Both the position numbers and the translations under genes were made by a program. Shown here in pieces: positions 50,577 to 64,000 of a stretch of DNA of 64,000 nt. Source of the DNA: Hirudinaria manillensis (Eukaryota > Annelida > Clitellata > Hirudinida > Hirudinidae). Each line of letters starts with the position of its first letter. Position 1 is the stretch's first letter. The DNA lies in the NCBI GenBank assembly GCA_034509925.1, contig CM067537.1:2412001-2476000 (forward strand), given 5' to 3'. The notes beneath the pieces were generated by a model. The model was not told the DNA's origin and ran no database searches. It saw only the letters and a list, made by a program, of their open reading frames with translations.

Positions 50577-51894
50577 CCTCGTTGGACTGGATAGGCAAGA
50601 TGCTCAAGTAATCCTACGACATCGTTCTTACAGCCTAATATGTTTGCTGATTAACTATTTATTTGTTAATTAGTTGACTAGTACTAAAAGTTATAACCTT
50701 TGGGCATCGTAGATTAAAGGCTGCTAACTAATTACATAACTAAACTGGTGTGGTATGTGCTGAAAAGATGCCTATGAAGGTGCCTTTATAACCGACCAAC
50801 AGCACCCAAGTAGATTCGGCTGATTTAAACAAATAGGGGCGGTTGGGAGATTGTTTCCTTTCATAACACTGGTCAGAAGCTATCACCATTATCACTGTCA
50901 CCAACGTCAACATTAGCATTTTTTTAAATCACCATTATCTGATAGCTTTTATTCGGTATTTTCCCATGAAAGCCATAAAATGTGAGCTTATTTGATGAAA
51001 GTAGATTTAAAAAGACACTGGATGTAAACTTGAGCTCAAGATGAGACAAATAATGGGAATCATTTATGGTGAGCATTTATGATGCACCCTGAAACGTTTT
51101 ATATGAATCATAAAGTCATGAACATGTTACACTTTCACCTGGATATTATGATCTGAACGAGAATATGAAGCTAAAACTTGTGGCTCATTTATGGCCTTCT
51201 TTCTAATACTGACATCTTTAAGCAGAGGTCCGAAAATCACTGAACGAACCACTTATAATATTAAATACTCATAATATAAACTAATTATAAATGCCCACTT
51301 GATATTTAATTACAAAATATAACAATTTGCAGGACAACATTTTTATTTAGGCAACTCATGAAACGAAAAAATAACCTACAAAGATTACCCCTGAAAATGT
51401 AGGAAAGACAAGCAATTGTTTTCCTCTGCCACATACGATCTGAGTTCCCATTGATGGGAATAAATTCAAATTGTTTGAAAACAAACAATTCTAACCCACT
51501 GCCCTTGAAAATAATTGATTCTTAAGAAAGCATTACTTGTCAATAATAAAAAAAAAAGAAGACTCCTAGAAGTAGCCATTTGCAGGTCAAACAAAATGCA
51601 CCCCTAATAACAAAGATATAAAAAAACCACCACCAAATATCCCCACAAATAAACTCAATCAAATCGGAGTAACAAATCTTTATGCACATAACTTAATTAT
51701 CACATAACTGATGAATTAATTCAGTTATAGCAAGCAAACTCAAAACATATTCCACCCTATCGATCAAGACGAGAACTCAATTAATCCCCCCAACGCTCCA
51801 AAAAATCATACCTTAAAGCATGCAAATAAATTGATAAACAAGACTAAATTTTAATTAAATAGCAAATTAATAACTTAATCAGAATTAATTTAAA
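50577..51894. other. Intergenic DNA between the receptor and TSEN54
   Basis: Promoter side of the receptor and 3' flank of TSEN54, about 1.3 kb. No repeat array, gene or RNA recognised. Confidence 0.5.
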
Positions 51895-54800
51895 TCAAAC
51901 GAGCGTAGGAAGGTTGACGAGGTTGTACGAGAAGAAGGAGACGTCTCCCGAGTTAACTGCTCCGAACATGAGCGAAGACCCTCCCCTCTTCTGTGCCTCT
52001 CTGATGAGCTTCAAGGCTCCGACGCCAAGAGGCGGAGCGGACTGAGCACTGGAATTGAAAAATGGTTGTTACGGATGTTATTCGCTATCTTTGAAGTGAT
52101 CGCTGGAGCTCAGTGATGGAAAATTTAAGGAGAAAAATTGTAAATGGAAATGCGATTGGTCGAGTGTTTGAACGTAATCAAAATGTTACAAATAAACAGA
52201 TGATGATAATGATGATGAATCTTCTTCTGAATAGATTAATAAATTTAAGTTACAATTACAGTACTCCACTAACAGTAAATTCAATTATGTTATAATTATC
52301 CTATTGATTAGTATCAGCAAAACAAAAAAATGTATGAACATAGATTTGAGATAACTTAGGCACATCCCTCATCCAAACATACATCCCAAACATAACTTTT
52401 ATTATATATACAGATTTGTTGATCAGGCTAATTACTTAACTTTAAGTAAAAAATATTAAATATTGCTCGAAAACGACAAATAATGCAACCTGACAGAAAC
52501 CGTGCAAGCCAAAGGTCGGCCGGGGTTTGACTTTTTGAACTTCGAATCAGGAGGGAAGACGTCGAACATCCCCGAGTTCAAATCCCGGCTCTGCCGATCT
52601 CCGATGCTACAAGGAACGAACGTTAGATCGATTTATCATTTTAATCTCTTCTCAAAGATTTAAATTTATTTCAGTTCTCTGGCAGCAATGTTTAATATGT
52701 TAACCATAACTTCCATAAATTTATTTATACCATAAAGGCTATTTAATCAAAGTTAAGTAAATCAGATTCAAAAGAAGCATCAAAAAACATTGTTCTTTCA
52801 AATCACACTCATCAATCAGTCAAATAATAGTGAAATTAATTAAATAATAATTATTAACGAATGGATTAAACAATAAACTAATTTATCACAAATATTACAA
52901 GTAATGTTGCTTAATGATAAAAAAAACAAATAGAAATTCTCAATTCATTGCCGCCAGAAAAGCAGAAGGAAACTGACGCATTCGAGACATCGTCTTCAGT
53001 CGTGGCGTCTGCTCGTCTCAACCTCTTCAAAGTTTCACCTTTAAAATCACAAACTCGTTGTTTAATTGTCTTTTAATGTCAATCTTTTAATCAATTAATC
53101 CATAATCATATTAATAATTATATCATCAATTAATCCATAATCATGTTAATAATTATGTCATAATAATAATAATTTCATAATCATAATAATTAATGTCATT
53201 AATTATTCCAATTTGATGCAATTTTCCTCAAAATAAATTTAATTCAACATTTTAAACATCCGTCCATTAAATCCATCGAGAACAAAAAAAACCAAATAAA
53301 TGATTTTGCAAATAAATAAATTTTGAAAAAAGAAGCCAAAAATGAAGAATTAAAAATTGAATATCATCAAAGTACTCTAAAATTTTGCATTTATTAACTA
53401 ACTCGGAGTGCAGACGACATCGGGGTCGTGTCGAGGTCGGAGGTCATCATCATCATCATCCCACAAGACCTTGGCTGGTGTGAGCAGGAGCCTTTCTTTC
53501 CTGAAGGCAGGTGAAATCAAGGTACACTTTCATTACAATTAACATCATCAGCACCATTACCATCATCTTCACCATTAACATCATCATCACCATCAGCAGC
53601 ATTACCATCATTATCACCACCACCTTCATCATCATCATCGCCATTACCATCATCATCTGAATTCATACCTGGACAGATCCTTCAATTGAGTCCAATTCTC
53701 AACTCCCACGCAATTCCTCCTTTTCTCAGGATCTTCAAAAAGATCTGAAAAAACGTTGAACGAGAGATTGTAATGAAAAACAGAAAAAAAGGGGGGGGGG
53801 GGAGATCTTGAGAAGAAAAATATATTTAAAAAGAAAACTCCTGGAAAGCTGCTGCATCTGCTTTATGATTTGGAATCAACGGAACAGAAAATTTTATGAA
53901 ATATTTAAAGATTTTTAAATTCAATGTTGATAAACTTAGAGATATATCTGTAAATAAAATGAAATACATTTATCACAATTTATCGGTTAATACTAAAGCC
54001 GACGCTAAAGAAAATAATAAACCTGCATAAGCAATAATTAAGAAGGCAAATCTTTGTACCCAAATGAAATATTAAAAGCATCTCATTAATTATTAACAAG
54101 ATAATTTAAATATTAATCTCATTAATTATTAACAAGATGATTTAAATATTAATGAGACAGAACCGGGACGATACCTTTCCCGACGACCGTCATCTTCCTC
54201 CTCTCTTCCGAAACGTCAAATTCCAAAGGCTGAGAAAGTTCGAGGTCGGGCAGAGCCAACGACAAACTCTGGGGATCCACGGAGACTTTGTCCGGGAGAC
54301 TCGATCGGAATATGTCGAAGAGGTTCGGGATGTTGTTGTTCCTGTTGCAGTTGTTGTCGGTGCTACTACTGTTGTTGTTGTTGTTGATGGTGACCTGTTG
54401 AGTACTGTTGTCAAGCTTTATGTGGTTTTTATCCGACCCTTGTGTTTGTTCTTTTGTCGATGAAAGTGGTTCTGAAGCTGATTCTAAAGATAAAGATAGA
54501 AGGTTGACAAAGGTTAGTGCTTAATTAACTCTTATAAGCTCTTGCAATGATTTAAGCTGCTAAACTTATACAAGAAATACAAACTGAAATGAATGCAAAC
54601 AAGTAATTTTTTAATTAACAGGTTAATGTAACCAGTTTATGATAATAGGTAATTATTTATTAATTAATAATTAATTAGTTAGTAATTGGTAATTAATTTA
54701 GTAATTAATTATTTATCATAATTTATGATTATAAGAAAGTTCATGAGACAACCTGAGGCACAACCTGGACATGGCTTGAACTTCTTGGCAGTTGAACTTT

Positions 54801-56103
54801 GAACTCCACCATCATTACCATCACCACTGTCATCATCTCTCAATCTTTTCTTGTCTGAATCACTTCTCAAGGGTACATCTTCAGGGATACTTAAGGAGAA
54901 ATGATGATTATGATAGCCTGTTATTTAGGACAGTGATGATGATGATGATGATAGTAGTGAATCATGGAAGGCAAATTGGAGATTTACAGTAATGCAGATA
55001 TCATTTGACCTTATATTGACATACTTATATAATCTAGCTAATACTATCACATTCACCAAAGCCATCGTCGTCATCATCATCATCATCATTGGTCACTCAC
55101 TCAGCTCTTCTGACAATGAATCCAAGCCTCATAAGATGACCACAGAGGACATAATCTTCACATGACCTTGTGGATGGGAGGAGCTTATGATAAAGTTCCT
55201 GCAAGCTCATTGGATGACCTTCGGATGACATCACTTCCATCGACCCCTGAGCAAAAATATGCAGAAATATTGTTCAAGCACCTTGTTTCAGCTTGGGGGT
55301 GGTCTCAGGATCTTATAATCCTCATTTAATTTAAGTGATAACACAGATAATATATTTTCTCAATCATATATTATTATTATTATTGTTATTATTATCAATG
55401 TTATTTTACAGCCTAATAAAGTCGGGCTAGGAAGTACCTGATCCACAAGAAATAAGGCCTCTTCTGGATAAAGGAATTTCTCTCCATCGATGCAATGACC
55501 CATGTTCTTCCAGAACTTTCCCTGAGAATATTCACAGAACAGATTATTATTTTTATCATAATAATATAAAATTTCTTTTAAGACCACTTTACTGGACGCT
55601 TTAAAATCACTATTATTGTACCCTGTTTCGGATGACTGCAACTTTTCCCTTTTCTGGATCCCATACGCCAACAGAAAGTGCACTCCTATTGAACATTAAA
55701 CAAGGCAAACATTAAAACAGTTTTATTATTGATCAGAGTCAAAATACTAAAACAACATTCGTAAACAATTTACAAAAAAAATAAAAATGCAATGACAGCA
55801 GGAATACAGAAGCAATGATATCCACGACACAAAATAATTAGACTCACAGCTTCTCTATCCTTTCCTCAGATAAAACTTCATCCCTTTCATCATGGAAGTT
55901 TTCCAGCTTTGTCTTTTGCAGCCACGATCCATCAGGTTCGTGATCCTTGAATCCACCTCTGCCTGGAAGCTCATTGGACCTCTTACATTGCTGCATAAGC
56001 TCCTCACCACTTTACCAATTAAATTAGCTATTATTTGTTGATTTCAACACAATATTCATTATATCAAATTAGTAAATAACGGTTACCTCAAGTATCGTGA
56101 CAT
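51895..56103 (-). CDS. TSEN54: tRNA-splicing endonuclease subunit Sen54
   Basis: Exons on the minus strand: 56103-56087, 56009-55848, 55685-55622, 55521-55438, 55246-55101, 54889-54765, 54483-54175, 53744-53669, 53500-53403, 53038-52978, 52606-52490, 52048-51895; 470 aa (human 526), all phases closing. TSEN54 is a structural subunit of the endonuclease that removes introns from pre-tRNA. N-terminal blocks: GFKDHEPDGSWLQ, SVGVWDPEKGKVAVIR, GKFWKNMGHC, YPEEALFLVD and HLMRLGFIVRRAE. The middle is a variable linker with Asn and Asp runs. The C-terminal fold is marked by FDVFPPDSKFKKSNPGRPLA and SGDVSFFSYNLVNLP. The first coding exon is only 17 bases. Confidence 0.93.
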
Positions 56104-57353
56104 TCTTGCAAAACAATTGCTTAAAACTACTCCCATAAACGTCTTTACTTTGGTATTAAATTATCGATTTAAAAACAAATCCGAAATTTTCAAAACATCA
56201 ATAAAGTACGGCATAGAAACAAAATCTTCAGAATTACAAAAATCAAAGTTACTTGTTATTTTGAACAGATTTTATCGCATATATCAATTATTATTGTGCA
56301 AATAATATTTTTAACAAATAGACTAAATCATATGTGAAATTATCCATACAATTTTTACAACTCGCTAGATCTGCCTAAATTAGCCCAGGAACTCGTTAGG
56401 TTTCATTAAAATTAACTTATACATTCCAATTTGTGTCCAAAAGTATTTTTAAACTGTTGGTGATCAATCATGAACGGTCCAAGCATATTTTATTGAAATA
56501 AAGAAACATAAATAGCATCGAGAGACCAATTATACGTGAATCCACACTTTTTAAAGACTTTTCCCATTTTAAATTTCTCTTCCCTTTCTCTGACATGGGA
56601 GGTGAGCCCAAAGATATTTCTGCAACGTTGCGTCTTCTCTATCACATCGTGGTACCTCACGAATTGATAATGTTAATATCTGGACGGAAGGAAAAGGTAC
56701 TCGAAGAGGTCCTATGAGTATCTTCGCTCACGATGCTATTCTTTTCCGTCTCCTCGTAAGTAGAATGAATAATACTATTTTGACATTAATTAATATACGT
56801 CGCGGAATATTCAATTTTTGAGAAGTGCCAAAATATTCTCACATATTATCCGTTCCAATCAGTTCTGATCAATATCAATTTTGTTTCAAGGTCTGGATAA
56901 TCTGGTCATCTGCCAGACAGCTTTGGGTTAAGAGAGCACATATGATTTGAATGAATGTATACTTTTATATTTCCAGCTTTAAAGTTTAATTAAACACATC
57001 TTTGAGGAATATGACATCATTCCTTTATAAACAAAAATTATACAAATTAATCCTTAATCCTGAATTGTAACATTCATATTTATATATATATATATAAAAA
57101 AAAGTCTCGTGGAAGGAAATTACAAACAAAAATGGAATAAACTTGTTCTAAAAAAAAAACCATGGATTGCCATGTCAACTAGACATACAAAAAAGAAAGA
57201 AAGAAACAACAGCTTCCATACAACTTGGGTATCAAAATCATCCCATACGATCATCGGCCGATGGCAAAATGGCGCGACACCAATTGCTTTAAACTAAGAA
57301 GCACCACATGAAAACGAAAAAGAAACACATAAAAAAAAACATACAAAACATAG
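56104..57353. other. Intergenic DNA between TSEN54 and the galactosyltransferase
   Basis: Mostly AT-rich. A minus-strand stretch at about 56495-56660 reads open toward FTYNWSLDAIY and ends at a stop overlapping AATAAA; it resembles a stretch at 57620-57720. Not called as a gene. Confidence 0.4.
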
Positions 57354-57533
57354 TGTTGGATCACTGGATCCAGATAATTAATAAATAATTAAATTATATT
57401 GCTAATTAATTAATTTGATAATTATATTTATTATATTTAAATGTATTATATTAACTTATTTATTTAATAATATATTGCTAATTAATTAATTTATTTAATT
57501 ATTCATTAATTATCCGGATCCAGGGATCGAACA
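57354..57533. mobile_element. 180 bp MITE-like element with 27 bp inverted repeats
   Basis: The left end TGTTGGATCACTGGATCC continues through AGATAATTA; the right end is its complement with three differences over 27 bases. The element is flanked on both sides by ATAG (57350-57353 and 57534-57537), which may be a 4-base target duplication. The core is AT-rich with two copies of TTGCTAATTAATTAATTT and no coding capacity. This is the layout of a non-autonomous DNA transposon. Confidence 0.65.
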
Positions 57534-57908
57534 ATAGGAATCAAAAAGACTTTGAAAATGAAATCGCAGACGGGAAAAATATAAAAACAAAAAAAAACAG
57601 AAGAAGAAGAAACCTAAGAAGCATCAAGTGTGGCCAATCATACGTGAACCCTCGCTTCACGGCTGAGTGCATACGTTGCCGCATGTTCTTCCAACGTCGA
57701 GGTTCAGCAATTTTGATCACAGAGCGGTGGTTTTATGGTCAAAGGTGGGACATTAATCGGTATATTGAGAGGCACTTTTGTTCGGATGAGCTTTTAGCCT
57801 AAAATTTACGGGGGACATTCTTTGATCGACGGCTCAGATCAGATGGCTCGAGGGGAAACCGTTGCCTTGCAGAAAGCTAGCGAGATGCGAGACGAATTCG
57901 GCTCGCCA
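57534..57908. other. 3' flank of the galactosyltransferase
   Basis: Short stretch after the minus-strand stop at 57909. Contains a segment (57620-57720) with weak similarity to 56495-56660. No gene called. Confidence 0.4.
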
Positions 57909-60900
57909 TTAGCTCCGCCGACCGGAGAGCGACGACGGAAAGCGTTCGGGCGTGGCTTGCGAGTCGGCGCCCCCCGAGGGAGCGACTCGAGGCCCGCGTT
58001 TGACGGACTTCTTGACGTGGTTGTTTATCAGCGACCAGACTTGTTTCCAGTCGTTGATGCTGTGGGCGTGCCCCACGACGAGCTTCCCGTCCCCCGTGCC
58101 GAACTTGTTCATGAATTCCGATGCGGAGAGGAAGTAGAATTTGTTGATGCTCTCGTAACTGGATGGTAATAAGTAATTGGTATAAGTAATGTCATCACTA
58201 CCGGGCAAATCTATTAATAATTTATTACGATTATTATTAATATGTTTATTTTATTATTAACATATTTGGTGATACGTCCAGTACTGACATCACAATTACC
58301 GGGTAAATTTACTAGATTTATTATGGTTATTATAAATATTTATACATGATGTCCTCCAGCAGAAGACAAATGTTTTTAATAATAGCTACTGGTAATCTCA
58401 ACAATTCCATTCCCAATTAATAATAACATAAGAATAATACACATTGTCCACATAATTATTACATAATATACAGTTATTATCTATTATATAAAATAAAAAG
58501 ACAATCTATCCATCTATCCCTTGATAAACATTACTTTATAATCTTTATTATTATTATCATCTTATTATAAGTTAAAAATACAACTATTAAATTAAACATT
58601 ACGTAAGGGCATTGGTGTTTTACCTAAACAAACAAATAAACGAATAAATAAATGAATAAATAAATAAAAAATTGCTGCATTACAAAGGTCAAAGATGCTT
58701 AAGAAAAGTTCAACCACCTGACAGTTTCCTGCATCTTCTCTGGCAGCATCCCGGTGACGTAATAGTCGTCCACCCAGAAGAAGGGGACGTGCTTTGAGAC
58801 CTCGAACAGGGACCCTGCCAAGCCGGGCGTGAAGGCGTAGAGGGATCCGGAGCAATAGGTCTTAAAATAGTCTTCTGGTATTTCCTCTCGCGATACGAAC
58901 CTAGGAATAAATAATTACGGAGGTGCTGATTCACCAGCTCACAACATCTGCTAATTAAAGTTCCATCTGGCTTCGTTATTATCATTATTATTATTTGTTG
59001 TATCTTGAATTATTGCAGTAATTGTGCAATATCATTGGACGAATACATGCATAAATTAGAATACAAGCATAAATTAATCGGTTATTTTCTTTCACGCATC
59101 ATTAATTCGCCAAGCACATTGTACTTGCCATGCCCACAGGTACTTAGGAAATAATAATAATAACAAAAACAACGTTAATAATAATAATAACAAAAACAAT
59201 GTTAATAATAATAATAACAACAACAACAATAATAATAAAGAGTGGTTATGACAAAGACTTCAGTCTTCCTAACCACCATTATAAGTTTTTTATATTAAAA
59301 TTTATATTAAAATTTATTTAAATTTCAAAACATTTGAGAGAACCCTTGGGAAGATTTTATAAGAACCCTTGAGAAGGAATAAAAAGAATAAAAAAACACG
59401 TTTTCAAAGACTCCACATCATTGGAAGTCCTTATCTCTACACCTACTCATCAAGTTTTAGAATTATCGTTGATTTTTTAAAGAATTATCGTTGGTTTTTA
59501 TTTATTTTTAAACAAATCAATCAAAACCACTTTGAAACTCAGGACTGTTTCCTCTCTTTGGCCTCTTAAGCTTTCTAATTCAACTTATGAAATCACTTAA
59601 AATGCCTCTTAAAGGCAAACAAAACAAAAACAGAAGAATATACACTTAAAAATTTGATATTCAATTTCAATGAAATTAAACTTTGACTTTGCATCAATTT
59701 TTATCATTAGCATTATAAATAAATAAATAAATAAACAAACAAATAAATAAGAACACTTTTAATAATTACTACTAATAGCCCCCAATAGGCAATGGGTTTT
59801 GCCTGCCAACACGCATCGACGCACGCTTCCTCGGCGCAGAAAGACAAAAAACCTACCACTTGCTCTTGGGATCCCTGATGACTTTCATTTGGGTCCAAAC
59901 GTTGCAGACGATTGTTCGATCCATCGGCTCCCTCAGGACTTCCTTCTGCTTCAAGATGCTCTCCAGGTGTGGCACCTGAAGAATAAATAATAATCATCAT
60001 CATCACTACGAATGCCACCATCACCACAGAAGTTGTGTCGCCACCACCACCACCACCACCACCATTACCACTACTACCACGATCACCAACATCAATCACA
60101 ACTATAATAACAAGAATGATAATGATAGCCATGCGATACATATTTGATCAATCGGGGAAAATGTCTTTCAAAATAAACAAACACCAGTAACAACCACATG
60201 TTTATGTTTGCCTTTGTTTAGCAGATCTGTTAAGATTATCCTATTTATCTTGTTAATAGGATGTAAAAGCATTTCTTAATGGATCTCCCAACTATTCAAA
60301 GTTGCATTTGTATTTGGTGCATTTAAGTTTTATCAATTTAAATCAGATAATACTAACATATTTTTTGAAAATTATGCTTTGCAATGAACATTGCCTTGTC
60401 TTATTATGTTTAGGCAGCCATGAAATATGTCTTTTAAAGTGCAGACGTTTATTTCCGCATGTTATTTTAAAATTTTAAATTATTTTGACAGTTTTAAATT
60501 CAAGCCATCCTAATGAAACATCAGAGAGAGAGAGAGAGAGAGAGAAAGAAAAAGAGAGAGATATTGCAGAAATAAATCAGTTAACCAAAAAAAAACCCTG
60601 TGAAGAATTGACCTCTGGAATTCAAGGATCACAATCATGACCGTAAGAAGAAATAATTTATTGTCACTTTGCTTTGACTCAAAGAGACTTTTGAACTCCA
60701 AGTCTGGATATGCGAAGCATTTCGTTTCAAGTTAAGGGAACGAAAGAATGAACGAACAGTGGAGACGTCTCCAACCCACCCTCGGGTCTATTCTAGCTTT
60801 TGAAGTTATTCTCGAACCAAAGCTTTTATAAAAATCTCGCCCGAAAAAAATTAAAATCGGCCAAAAGCGGAGATCGTGTGGCAACATTAAAAAAAAAAAT

Positions 60901-63613
60901 AAATAAAAACAAAAAGCAGGGAAACGCCACAAATTCCACGCCATGGCATCGCATACAAAGCGCATCATACCGTTATCATCGTGTCTGTAATCATTAAAAA
61001 CGTTGTTACTGACCAATTTGAAGATGTTGATGAAGATATCATCGTCTGCTTTCAGAACGAGCCTTGCATTCTGGCAGTTCTGTGAGACCCACCTGAGGGC
61101 CATGATGGCCTTGTACGTGAGATTCCTGTACGAGTCAACAAAGTCCTCCTGTATGATGTCTCCGTACCTGTGAAGGAAGGTGATATTCAACTTTATTTTT
61201 GTTGTTACCAGTTGAGGTAAATATTGTGGTGTGAATATTATCATAAATATTACAATAAATTAAGATATTATTATAAATATTATGGGTACAAGAACATTTA
61301 CAAATTGTAAAAAAAGCCAGGAAATATTACCACAATTAAAATATATTAGAATAAATATTGATGAGAAAAAAAATTGGCTGAAAATGTCTAAATCCCCAAA
61401 GAAATATGAACGAGTATTGAGGCAATTTCAAGCAATGGAAGTACCAAATCAATAACTCTATGTTTTTATATGATTATAACTATATTTTTAATAATTCGTG
61501 ACAACATATTTCATAATCAATACGTTCAGGAAGCTTTTATAATATTGACTTTCATTACATCCATTAACATCTGCATCAACAGATCAACAACAAGAACAAC
61601 AACAAGATCAACTGATTTCTTATATCCAAAGACAGCAAGACCTGTCGAATTCCAGCTCCAATGCGGCTTGCACGTTGGAATTGTTGGCAGCACCGCACAT
61701 GAAGATCGTCCGAACATCGAGGTGGTCAAAGTTATTCTGACTTCCCCAAGTCTCCCTGATGAGCATCCTCCTGGCATGATGATGAGGAGCCGAGTGGATG
61801 TAAACTAGGAACAGAGGTTTTCCATCTTTTCTGGTAAATTAATTAAAAACAAATTCTAAGCCATTTAATTCACAAAGAACTGCAGTTAATTTAGATGTTG
61901 CTTTGAATTATAATTTTTGATTGGCAATTTTTGACTGCCCTCGGTGCAAAACAAAGCAATCACTGTCTTGGTATTCCCATAGAAAGAAATCCTGATAACA
62001 GGTAATTATCATAATCAAGTAATTTATTATAAAAATTAACATATTACTTCACGGTCTGTCATTCCGAGTTTGGAGATATTTATCAATGATATATTGGATA
62101 ATGATATTCATGTCAATAACATATCCTTATCATGGATAACAGTGCTAAGATGATTAAGAAGATTATTATCCTTTTACCAATTGATGTCATAACGAATAAA
62201 ATATGTCGTTGCCAAAGCAAAACACGAATAGTAATTAGTAAATTTTGTAAATAATTAGTTAATTAGTTAAATCGTTTTTATAACAAAACCTTGAAAATCA
62301 ATTTGTCCATAATAAACAACAGTTTTAGTGATTTTTAGTACAAAGCCTCCATGTTTGATTGTTTGAACAAACAAACAAAATGTTTGTCCTTTGCAAACAC
62401 AACTGATTCAGGAAAGTAAACATAAATCGCACCAACACTAGTCTAGTAAAACAATAATTAACAAGTTGTTTTAATAACATGAATCCATTAGTTTAACCAC
62501 CTGGCATTTAAACCTCACACTTTATTCAACTTAGACCGATTAACAATCCTTAGCATAGACCGAGGTATCAATCTCAATCTCTTGTTTATTCTATGTTCTT
62601 GTATATATTCAATGATATTCCTACATTTTAAGAACCAAACATTTATCTAACGACCAATGAATAGAGCTAACAAAAACATTTCTGCTCAAACATCAAAATG
62701 GTAACAGCTTTCACAGTCCCTCTCACCTTAGCATAAGTTATTATTACAAACAGTTATAATTCATTAACAACTCATTAACTAATAAAAACTTCAGTCTGAA
62801 AACAAAAGTATCAGCATGAAAGAAATAATAGCAGTGGAGGACAATGTCCTTCCATGGACAGAAACATGTGGACAGTGTTGCCCATCAAATTATATCTGAT
62901 AATGTTTCTAACGGATCAAGTTATTATCACCAAGATCCTTCGACGATGATAACCGTCTTCTGAACAATAGAGCAATGATAACATCAGCTTTGGAGAAGCC
63001 TGCTACCTTTCTTATCTTAATAGGCTCAATTAACTAATTATCAGCAAACTGTTACTATCAAGACCATGCAACTATCATAGATTAAGAGACAATTTAAAAT
63101 CCAATGCACACAAATCCCTTGTAAGCCATAAGTTCATTGGTGTAAAATAATAAAATTGTTCAAAGTCCCAATATGCTTAGAAAGTGCCTAACCTTTTGAG
63201 CAAACAGATCAACAAGATTAATAAACAACTTGTTCTGAGAAGGAAAAACCAAACCTGTTAGAATTGCAAATCACAGACTCTGGATTGAGAATGTATTTGA
63301 ACTTGTGTGGGTTGATGCAGAAATCATCCTCAATCCTCATCATGTTGTCAATGAGGCCATTGATGGGAATGGAAATCATGGATCCTCTTGGTGCATCCTG
63401 AGCCATTTGCTCCACAATTGAAGACTTGTTGGAGTGCCACAGCCATCCAAAAGATAGCGAGGCTGTTTTCGATTCAATCTTCAGATTATTAGACCACAAA
63501 AGCAAGAAAAGACTAAAGGCTAATATTATTGAGATGAAGACAAATAAATATTTCTTCCTGAAATTATGTTTCGTATCCGTGTTGTAGGTTTTTCTGAATT
63601 TCTTTCCTATCAT
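57909..63613 (-). CDS. Beta-1,3-galactosyltransferase-like enzyme (GT31), Golgi type II membrane protein
   Basis: Exons on the minus strand: 63613-63255, 61830-61642, 61167-61014, 59975-59857, 58900-58718, 58158-57909; 417 aa, all phases closing. GT31 enzymes move galactose or GlcNAc from UDP-sugar to glycans in the Golgi. A short basic cytoplasmic tail precedes one membrane anchor (about residues 22-41, LFVFISIILAFSLFLLL). Family blocks: INPHKFKYILNPESVIC, ARRMLIRETWGSQNNF, EDFVDSYRNLTYKAIMALRW, the UDP-metal motif KADDDIFIN, YCSGSLYAFTPGLAGSLFE and the acidic WVDDYYVTGML motif near the active site. The C-terminus adds a basic Ser/Pro-rich tail. Donor substrate cannot be decided from sequence. 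The start follows an acceptor-like TTTTAG, so a non-coding first exon upstream is likely. Confidence 0.88.
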
Positions 63614-64000
63614 TTCTAAAATCAAAATGATGCATCTCAACAACTAAACAAATCTCACATTAAAGACGATTTCTCAAACATACCGAAGTGTTGAAGGGCT
63701 AAGTTCCGAATCAGTGGATTTCATCCAAAATCAAACACCTGACATTATTTAACGAAAGGATTATCATCTTTTCTAAATTTAAGAGAAGAGGGATCCACAT
63801 GCGAAGGAAAAACACACCGACCCATAATTGCGGCTCACGTGCGTGAACTAATCAACACCGATTCGCTTGCAGTTCCTCCGATATTTCCTTGTCTTTTACG
63901 ACTGCCTAGTTTACCAATACGACTAACGTTCGATTGAGTAAATTCAAGATATGACATTTTATTAATAACTTAGAGTAAAAAACTTTGTGATTTTACCACA
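63614..64000. other. Upstream region of the galactosyltransferase
   Basis: Probable intron or 5' UTR and promoter sequence of the galactosyltransferase. No other feature seen before the window ends. Confidence 0.45.

Noticed and set aside
52566-52595. GTTCAAATCCCGGCTC, which looks like a tRNA T-arm
   Set aside because: It lies inside TSEN54 exon 11; no matching acceptor stem or D-arm, and the segment codes for the conserved C-terminal domain.
60732-61244. 170-codon minus-strand frame
   Set aside because: Only 61014-61167 is a real exon of the galactosyltransferase; the rest is intron read-through.

Overview
The window is animal nuclear DNA: genes are split by short spliceosomal introns, intergenic DNA is AT-rich and full of ATT/AAT, GAT and CAA microsatellites, and there are three very long ATCC/GGAT tetranucleotide arrays. 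The gene set (Lifeguard/TMBIM, matrix metalloproteinase, TMEM17, POT1, PIGL, RFC5, a CFAP119-like protein, a Bcl-2 family protein, TSEN54, a beta-1,3-galactosyltransferase) plus a CR1-type LINE fits a bilaterian invertebrate. The base composition and tetranucleotide arrays suggest a lophotrochozoan, perhaps a leech-like annelid, but that last step is an impression, not a demonstration.

Layout. 1-447 is the end of an unrecognised Ser/Arg-rich gene (+). 2019-5322 is Lifeguard gene A (+, nine exons). 6287-7257 is a tiny secreted matrix metalloproteinase (-). 8152-8992 is TMEM17 (-), head-to-head with POT1 (+, about 9440-14293). PIGL follows (+, 15005-17190). Lifeguard gene B (-, 17822-21062) has the same nine-exon layout as gene A and is head-to-head with RFC5 (+, 21571-25609). 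A CFAP119-like gene (-, 26596-28749) is followed by about 5 kb of microsatellite-rich DNA with one weak short gene candidate and a retroposon tail. A Bcl-2 family gene resembling BCL2L14 lies at 34035-38277 (-). 38.3-43.9 kb is repeats. A 5'-truncated CR1-like LINE with a complete reverse transcriptase frame occupies about 43947-46146 (-). After more repeats come an intronless seven-helix receptor (-, 49239-50576), TSEN54 (-, twelve exons, 51895-56103) and a beta-1,3-galactosyltransferase (-, six exons, 57909-63613), with a 180 bp inverted-repeat element between the last two.

The genes are unrelated housekeeping and signalling genes, not a pathway cluster; only the two Lifeguard copies are clearly related. 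Exon boundaries were worked out by hand from splice signals, phase and family similarity. In most multi-exon genes all intron phases close without a stop, which supports the models. The points most worth a second look are the metalloproteinase with no prodomain and no structural-zinc histidines, the POT1 protein whose nuclease-like insert has almost vanished, the paired Lifeguard genes with GC-AG introns at different positions, and the 57.4 kb inverted-repeat element.
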